Positions 59,001-64,000 of a stretch of DNA of 64,000 nucleotides are shown here, one piece after another. Within the stretch, counting starts at the first letter, position 1, and every line of letters begins with the position of its first letter. Where the stretch lies: NCBI RefSeq assembly GCF_964355755.1, contig NC_092671.1, positions 16,029,501 through 16,093,500 of the forward strand, given 5' to 3'. The notes under the pieces were generated by a model. That model had not been told where the DNA came from. It did not search any database and saw only the letters and a program-made list of their open reading frames with translations. Made by a program: the position numbers and the translations under genes. This DNA is from Antedon mediterranea (taxonomy: Eukaryota > Echinodermata > Crinoidea > Comatulida > Antedonidae).

Positions 59001-60821
59001 TTGTACTTGGCAGAGGATATTTGCCAAGATAGCCAAGGATGTTGGTAAAGCTCAGGAAATATTAACTGGAAGTTGAACTACAGTATAAAAAAAGCAACAT
59101 TTACTGTAAATAACATAATTATCAGTTTTAAACCACAGATATATTGTTTATAACAAGGTGATGATGACGACAATGATGATGAAGACAATGATGATGAAGA
59201 CAATGATGATAATGATGACAACAATATGACAATGATGATGACGACAATGATGAAGATGACAATGATGATGGCGATGACGACAATGATGATGATGACGACA
59301 ATGATAATGAAGATATCATTAGCACGATTCAGAAATACCAAAAATCGAAATTAACACAACACTAATAACCACTAAAACTCATATCATGGATGCACTCTGT
59401 TTGACTACGACAAGTTTGTAAAATTAAATATTGTTTCAAATTTAATTAGGTTAATAAAATCTTTTTTTAAAAAAACAAGATAAGCAGAAAGTATCATTTT
59501 TTTCTTGAATATTTAGGTAAAAAAATATAAATGTATTTGTCACATGAACATTCTATTTAGTTTTTCAGTCAAATTATCTCGCATACAATTTGGTTTCAAG
59601 CCAAGACTTAGCAAAACACTACGAGGGTGACTCATCATGTATTATTTACGTCATCTTGCTCCTGTTTGATTATAATAATTTTAAAGTAGTTAAAAATAAA
59701 ACTAGTATCAAGAAGGATTTTACTGGGTACCTAAATATATTTTAAGGCCCTATTATTAAATATCTATCTAATACTGAACATTTTTAAACCTCACAATACT
59801 GTTGTAGTCTGTGGCCGCATACTGTTGAATGGGGCCACAAGTTTAGAACTAACAGGACTAGTGGATAACTACAGTAGTTAAAAATTTCTTTAAACCACTT
59901 TCTCGCAAAAAAACCCATATAAGAAATTAGAAATTTTCATGTTCTACAAAAATAAAAACCATTAACAAACAATAGTCCTGTTATTGTCGATAGTTACCTA
60001 TAATCATCATAAATGTCTTGTTTTGATAGTGAAGTTTCAACACTTTCCTCAAGGTGGGTGCGTATCCAGTTTAAACCACGCCAATGTGTAGGGCGTGACG
60101 ACAACACTTGACTTGAACTGCAAGAATAAAAGAATGATATTATAAAATAAATGTGCAGGAAAAATACATTTTTACTGGTCATCCACTCCTTTTACTGGTC
60201 CCAGAATATGGGCCTAGATATAATAGGAAGGCCTTTCATTTATAAAATACTGTTTGTACATGAACATTAACTTGAAAAAAAAAAACAAACCTAAAAAATG
60301 AGGTACAGAAAATCGATCTTGTTTACCTTAGTATAGGTGTGAAATATTTTGTAAGGAAATCATGTCAACGTGAATTGAGTAAAATTATTGATATTTTGTC
60401 GGTTTTACTGAAATTTTAACTGTCCAAGCAGACTTGTTATTTGACTACTTAACTGGTCCGCTACATATTTAACTGGCGATTGGTATGCGGACCAGTGTTA
60501 TTACGCTGCTAATGCTTGGTTCGCACTAGAGACGCAACACAAGGACGTAACGCAATGTAAGTGAGTTAACCAATCACAAGCGGTGGATTATTCAAACTGT
60601 TGCTTGTCATTGGCCAACATGCTTGCATTGCATCTAGTGGGAACCTTATTTAAGTCATAAAACAAAGTTTGTATTCCTTTTACAAATTGCTGGATGCCAA
60701 TACAGTAAACTGATTCTACTTACGATTTGTCTTTATTTGGTTTTGTGCATAGAGAAGATCCTGTAGGTAGTTTGAGGTAGAGTAGTAACTTCTCTAAGTC
60801 ATTGAACTTGCGAGTACTTGC
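50254..60821 (-). CDS. RFX7: RFX7-type winged-helix transcription factor, 5' end not found
   Basis: Sequence-specific nuclear factor binding X-box-type sites. Exons visible 5' to 3': 60821-60724, 60117-59998, 53922-53806, 53458-53374, 53079-50254 (stop TGA at 50256-50254). Together they encode 1,081 residues. The first visible exon ([18 protein letters not shown]) matches human RFX7 EKFTDLEKLYLYLKLPSG. The RFX DNA-binding domain is split over three exons: [20 protein letters not shown], then [18 protein letters not shown] and [10 protein letters not shown], then [10 protein letters not shown] following helical segment ([21 protein letters not shown]) also matches human RFX7. The last exon is a long Ser/Thr/Pro-rich region with short conserved islands ([18 protein letters not shown]). 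The intron between 53806 and 53458 is AT-AC type. The upstream exon(s) with the start codon lie beyond 60.8 kb or outside the window. RFX5 is the closest alternative, but the long C-terminus favours RFX7. Confidence 0.92.
53459..53805 (-). other. U12-type AT-AC intron in the RFX domain of RFX7
   Basis: On the minus strand the upstream exon ends GGAAATTCAAA and the intron starts ATATCCTTTA, the U12 5' splice-site consensus. It ends TCTTTAACTAATCTCTAC. TCTTTAAC is one change from the U12 branch consensus TCCTTAAC and lies about 10 nt from the terminal AC. Joining after AA and before GTATTGCTACAGTGGC restores [11 protein letters not shown] in frame. No GT-AG alternative found here restores that invariant motif. 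Confidence 0.88.
54838..56072. repeat. Giant inverted repeat (foldback) of about 1.2 kb
   Basis: Segments on the left reappear inverted on the right in mirror order: AACATTAAACCATGTAATTC (54936) against GGTTTAATGTTTTTAAAG (about 56000), AACAATGCACTACC against GGTAGTGCATTGTT, and TTTCGCTGAAAAGTTAGGAG (about 55222) against CTCCTAACTTTTCAGCGAAA (about 55690). Also GCGCGCAATGCATTTTGGGA against CCCATGCATTGCGCGCGG, and TAGTTTGTGATCTTA against AAGGTCACAAACTA near the centre at about 55480. Arms are about 580 bp and diverged by substitutions and small indels. Confidence 0.93.
56422..56722. mobile_element. Small TIR element with CAGTGTTCTC termini
   Basis: ACAGTGTTCTCTCG at the left end is the inverse of GGGAGAACACTG at the right end. 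About 300 bp. The ends resemble Tc1/mariner-pogo-type termini, but a clean TA duplication is not visible on both sides. Confidence 0.55.
58510..58720 (-). pseudogene. Possible transposase helix-turn-helix fragment
   Basis: A minus-strand frame of 68 codons includes [20 protein letters not shown], a pattern of the helix-turn-helix seen in Tc1-like and related transposases. There is no catalytic domain and no splice signal linking it to RFX7. The family assignment is a guess from the motif. Confidence 0.3.
59157..59320. repeat. GAT/GAC-rich microsatellite
   Basis: Imperfect array of GATGATGACGACAATGATGA-type units (period about 12-18 over a 3-bp base). Open frames on the minus strand (Ser-rich or Ile/Val-rich) are artefacts of it. 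Confidence 0.93.
60512..60652. mobile_element. MITE family B copy in an RFX7 intron
   Basis: GCTTGGTTCGCACTAGAG at the left and CATCTAGTGGGAACC at the right. The internal ACACAAGGACGTAACGCAAT, CTTGCATTGC and the CACAAGC / GCTTGT inversion match other family B members. It lies between the 60821-60724 and 60117-59998 RFX7 exons. Confidence 0.8.
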
Positions 60822-62040
60822 CTATGTAAAGAAACAAACATAATGCTTAATTGTATTACAATTAATTTACAAATAAAATATTGATCCTTCCTTAACCATG
60901 AATTGAATAGCCTGCTGCTAACTGTGAAGAGGACTGGTTAAATAATGCATCCATATAAAAATATTTAGTTGTTTATTACAAATTATACCAACATGGTTAA
61001 AGGAAAGACAGAATCATTAATAAAAGTGTCAAGTGAAAATAAACTATTAAATTATTTCAATATATTTAAAAATAAAATAAGATTGTAATTTCGGTGAAGA
61101 GGAGGAAATACATATAATGAAATAAAAGGAGATGGGACCAAAAAAGGAGGAGGAAATTAGCATTGGGTCCACATGTGTACTCCAGGTACAGGTACGAATA
61201 GCAGTACTATACTATAGAGTAAATTAACCATAGAATAAAATGTGTGTATAAAATTTAACATGTAGTCTATACTATTATGAAAATCAAATCACCACAATAT
61301 GCACATATTGTACATAACGTACAATATAATATACAGTATTTATATTATAATTATAATATAATATCGATTATATATGAATATGATCATAATCACCAGCTTA
61401 ACACATAAGACCAATTTAACAGTAAGCTTGTACAGTTAAAAACAATGATTAACAGAGATACACTCTATTGTATTGATTAAGCTGGGTCAAAGTTTGCATT
61501 TGTAGCGGGTTCATTGTTTAAAGTTAATCACTATTAATAAAGATGAAATAAAAATAACATACAATATAATATGTAATGTTGGTCCTAATTAAAATAAATT
61601 GATTTTCTACAACAAAGCATATTATTTAATTACAAATATGCATAATAAAAACAGTCCGGATCTGAATTATTTCTTGAAAATTTGGAGAGAACATTTTCAT
61701 ATTCACTTAAATATTTTGCTGGATGCAGTTTAAAATAATATTGTGATCATTTTAATATCGTAGTTTTAATAGTTTCAAATATTATTTGTTTTGTATTTTA
61801 TTTACTGCGCCTATGAACAATTTGATTGGATCTATATGGTGCATTATAATGCTTTTATTATTAATGTACATTACTATTTATTTTATGTATTTTCTATATT
61901 GCATTAATATGCAAATGTTCATGAATACATGGAAATAGTGTTTCCAATGAGAATGAATTTATTTATTTTTAATCAATGCATAAATACAACATGAAAAAAC
62001 CCCATTATAACATGTTAAAGGAACACATTGTGTTGTAGGT
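60822..62040. other. Probable RFX7 upstream or intronic DNA
   Basis: Very AT-rich. I searched the minus strand for the RFX7 N-terminal helical exon (human segment LQHKIKNSICKTVQSKVD) and did not find it, so the next exon is either further upstream or too diverged to see. Confidence 0.5.
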
Positions 62041-62623
62041 TTTATGATAGAATATTATGATAGTACTTGTTGTTGCCAACAACAAACCATGCGTTTCCAA
62101 CTCTTATCCATGTCATTTATTGTCAAATGTCTTTATGGCATATATACTGTGGATATTTTAAACCATATTTCAATCAACCCTCGTCACGGTGATCATCTCA
62201 TATTTGTACACCCTTTCGACCGGACAAATTCTTTAAAATACTCAATTTTCCACATATTTCCTCGTGCTGAACTACCGGTAGAAATAAGGGATTCATTAAT
62301 TTTAAATACAGGTATTAAGAATTTTATAAATAAGCTTAAAATATATTTTAAGTAAGATTTTGCTATGTATTGACGATTTTTAATAATATTGTAATATATT
62401 TTAATTTATTTTGATATAGTTATATATATGCATTTTCAATGTTTTTACACATTTTATTCTAAATGTTTTTTATACAATCAGTGCAATAGGAGACCTACTA
62501 GATAGTGATTAAGTTTGCTTTTTAGGAATCCTGTCTCTGCCTGGTTTTGTGTGATGTTTTCTTGTTCATGTCCATGTTTTTTTATATTGTATTTTTATGA
62601 GACAAAATAAATGAAATGAAATG
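62041..62623 (+). mobile_element. Non-LTR retrotransposon (CR1/Rex-like LINE) 3' fragment
   Basis: The frame at 62044-62355 ends with DHLIFVHPFDRTNSLKYSIF, FPRAELPVEIRDS and FINKLKIYFK. This is the C-terminal signature after the reverse transcriptase domain of CR1-like LINEs, normally FPR...WNxLPxxIRxS...F...LK. Here the WN is lost. A 3' UTR follows, ending AATAAATGAAATGAAATG at about 62622. The upstream part of the element is missing, so it is 5'-truncated and dead. Confidence 0.7.
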
Positions 62624-63619
62624 CCACGAATGTAGAAAAACAAAGTAAGTGTTAAATGTGTAATCATACAGAAAAACAAAAAGACCCTATAGCTACTGGT
62701 AGTACAGTACAGTAGTTTGGCCCAAATTATTTTGCCCAAGGCCTAGGATGTAAATTGAAAACAAAACCCTGAGTGCCTGATTGGCCGTGTCATCTTACCA
62801 TCTATTGATTCTATTGTAGACTTTAAAGGTTCAAATAAAGTGCAAATCATAACAAAAGGTCCAAAACATTCAATTGTTGTTAGAGTATTTATTATGAGAA
62901 TTTTATGAGAATTCAATTCTGCAAAAAGCCTATTGTGAAATATTGATGTTTTTCACATTGAATAAATTAGCCATTTGCTAGGAAATACTGAACTCAGTTT
63001 TACCTTCAAAATATATTGTTATATAATAATAATAATAATCATAATGTTAATCTGAGTGTGTAGAATAAAGTATTTTGAAATCCTTATGTATGTAAACAAG
63101 TTTGTACTAAATTTACCCATATCATGTTTATTAATCATAAATAGTACAGGAAAGATATGCTCAGAATCAGTAAAAGGTTGAAAAAATTGCAACAGAATTT
63201 TTTTCACCACAATGCATTTCTATAAGGTCCCTATATGAACATACTAAAAGTCTAGAAATATCCAGGTAGTGGAAATAGGTTTTTTTAAACAAAATGGCCG
63301 CCAATGGCGAAAAATGTCTAAAAATGAACAAAAAACATATATTTTATATCTAATTACCACTTGATAGCAGTTTTTATAATGCTTTTTATATTTCTTTAGT
63401 GTCAAACATTTAAACTGCAATATACATATTAATTTAAATGCTATTTAGCAACAAAAACACACATTTAAGTATCAAGATATCACCACGGTTATAATAATAG
63501 ACAACGTAGTCCTATGCATTATAATGCAGGACTACGGTGTCTAATAAAACAGTTTATTTACATTTGTACTGTCACAACAATAGAATTATACAATCTTAGA
63601 ATCTATTAATCCATTCATT
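62624..63619. other. Intergenic or intronic AT-rich DNA
   Basis: No gene was seen. A 40-bp hairpin (GACAACGTAGTCCTATGCAT mirrored by ATGCAGGACTACGGTGTC) lies at 63501-63541. Confidence 0.6.
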
Positions 63620-63905
63620 TTCATTGTCCAGTTATCATCCTCTGTCTATAGGTAGGAATTAAGCATGTGCTGATGCCGTGGTATTCGTCACAAACAGTGG
63701 TACTGGTGGTAAATTTGTCATCAATGGACACATCACGCCATTTGTAACTTTCCATCCCCCAGTCTGTGGGTTGAAGAGTACTTTCTATCCACTGCTGTAC
63801 CATGGTAATATACACGCAGGGAATGACATTTTGCAGCATTTGTTGTAGGGGGAATAGACTTTATTTCAAGTGCTGTTTTGCTTTTTGCTACTTTCTCCCA
63901 GAACG
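63620..63905 (-). pseudogene. Frameshifted fragment of a repeated invertebrate gene family (PPT...HSLRVYxQ type)
   Basis: On the minus strand one frame reads TFWEKVAKSKTALEIKSIPP, then TNAAKCHSLRVYY. After a frame change the neighbour frame continues MVQQWIESTLQPTDWGMESY, then a DKFTTSTTV segment. The ordered pattern PPT-x-A-x-HSLRVYxQ-x-QW-x-P-x-DWGW resembles a high-copy uncharacterised family I associate with marine invertebrate genomes. The break lies near 63785-63800. The downstream Cys-rich part expected of the family is absent. Family membership is from memory. Confidence 0.5.
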
Positions 63906-64000
63906 TATTCCTCCTCCATACAGTATAGCTACCAATGCCAATTCCTCTGATGCGATGGGTTCTTTTTTTTTTTGGAGACGTTTGGTTTTACAGAGTTTGT

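Larger units (their letters stand above)
53923..59997 (-). other. Large RFX7 intron with giant foldback
   Basis: A 6.1 kb intron. Contents: the foldback at 54838-56072, a TIR element at about 56422-56722 and, at about 58510-58720, a stretch that could encode a helix-turn-helix-like peptide ([17 protein letters not shown]) on the minus strand. There is also a GATGAT/GACAAT microsatellite at 59157-59320. No internal exon was seen. Confidence 0.7.

Noticed and set aside
59078-59341. Hydrophobic and Ser-rich open frames that look like a membrane protein.
   Set aside because: Both are translations of the GATGAT/GACAAT microsatellite in different frames.

Overview
This is a eukaryotic nuclear genomic window. 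It is AT-rich, has short GT-AG-bounded exons in long introns, and is full of small DNA-transposon relics. The four protein-coding genes align residue for residue with human orthologues recalled from memory. The gene structures, the many TIR MITEs and the recurrent TAGGCCTA octamer suggest a marine invertebrate deuterostome, most likely an echinoderm. The species assignment is inference only.

Layout. (1) 1-16.1 kb, minus strand: USP8, an endosomal deubiquitinase, with 16 coding exons plus one optional 42-nt cassette (about 1,116 aa). (2) About 16.1-18.1 kb: intergenic and promoter DNA between divergent genes, with a cluster of ETS/GABP-type motifs near 17.97-18.02 kb. (3) 18.0-30.3 kb, plus strand: GABPB, the ankyrin-repeat beta subunit of GA-binding protein, with a non-coding first exon and 9 coding exons (381 aa). 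(4) 33.1-43.2 kb, plus strand: MCCC2, the beta subunit of mitochondrial 3-methylcrotonyl-CoA carboxylase, with 15 exons (562 aa). (5) 43.2-50.25 kb: gene-poor DNA between two convergent genes. (6) 50.25-60.8 kb, minus strand: an RFX7-type transcription factor. Five exons are visible and the 5' end was not found in the window. (7) 60.8-64 kb: probably RFX7 upstream or intronic DNA, with a LINE 3' fragment and a frameshifted fragment of a repeated invertebrate gene family.

The genes do not form an operon. The divergent GABPB/USP8 pair matches human 15q21, where GABPB1 and USP8 also lie head-to-head, so it looks like an ancient linkage. The GABPB promoter carries sites its own complex would bind. 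The most unusual molecular feature is an apparent U12-type AT-AC intron that splits the RFX DNA-binding domain. The most unusual structural feature is a roughly 1.2 kb foldback palindrome in the large RFX7 intron. The remainder is mostly introns with at least four MITE-like families, a piggyBac-like non-autonomous element with TTAA target sites, tRNA-derived SINE heads, LINE tails and several tandem repeats.
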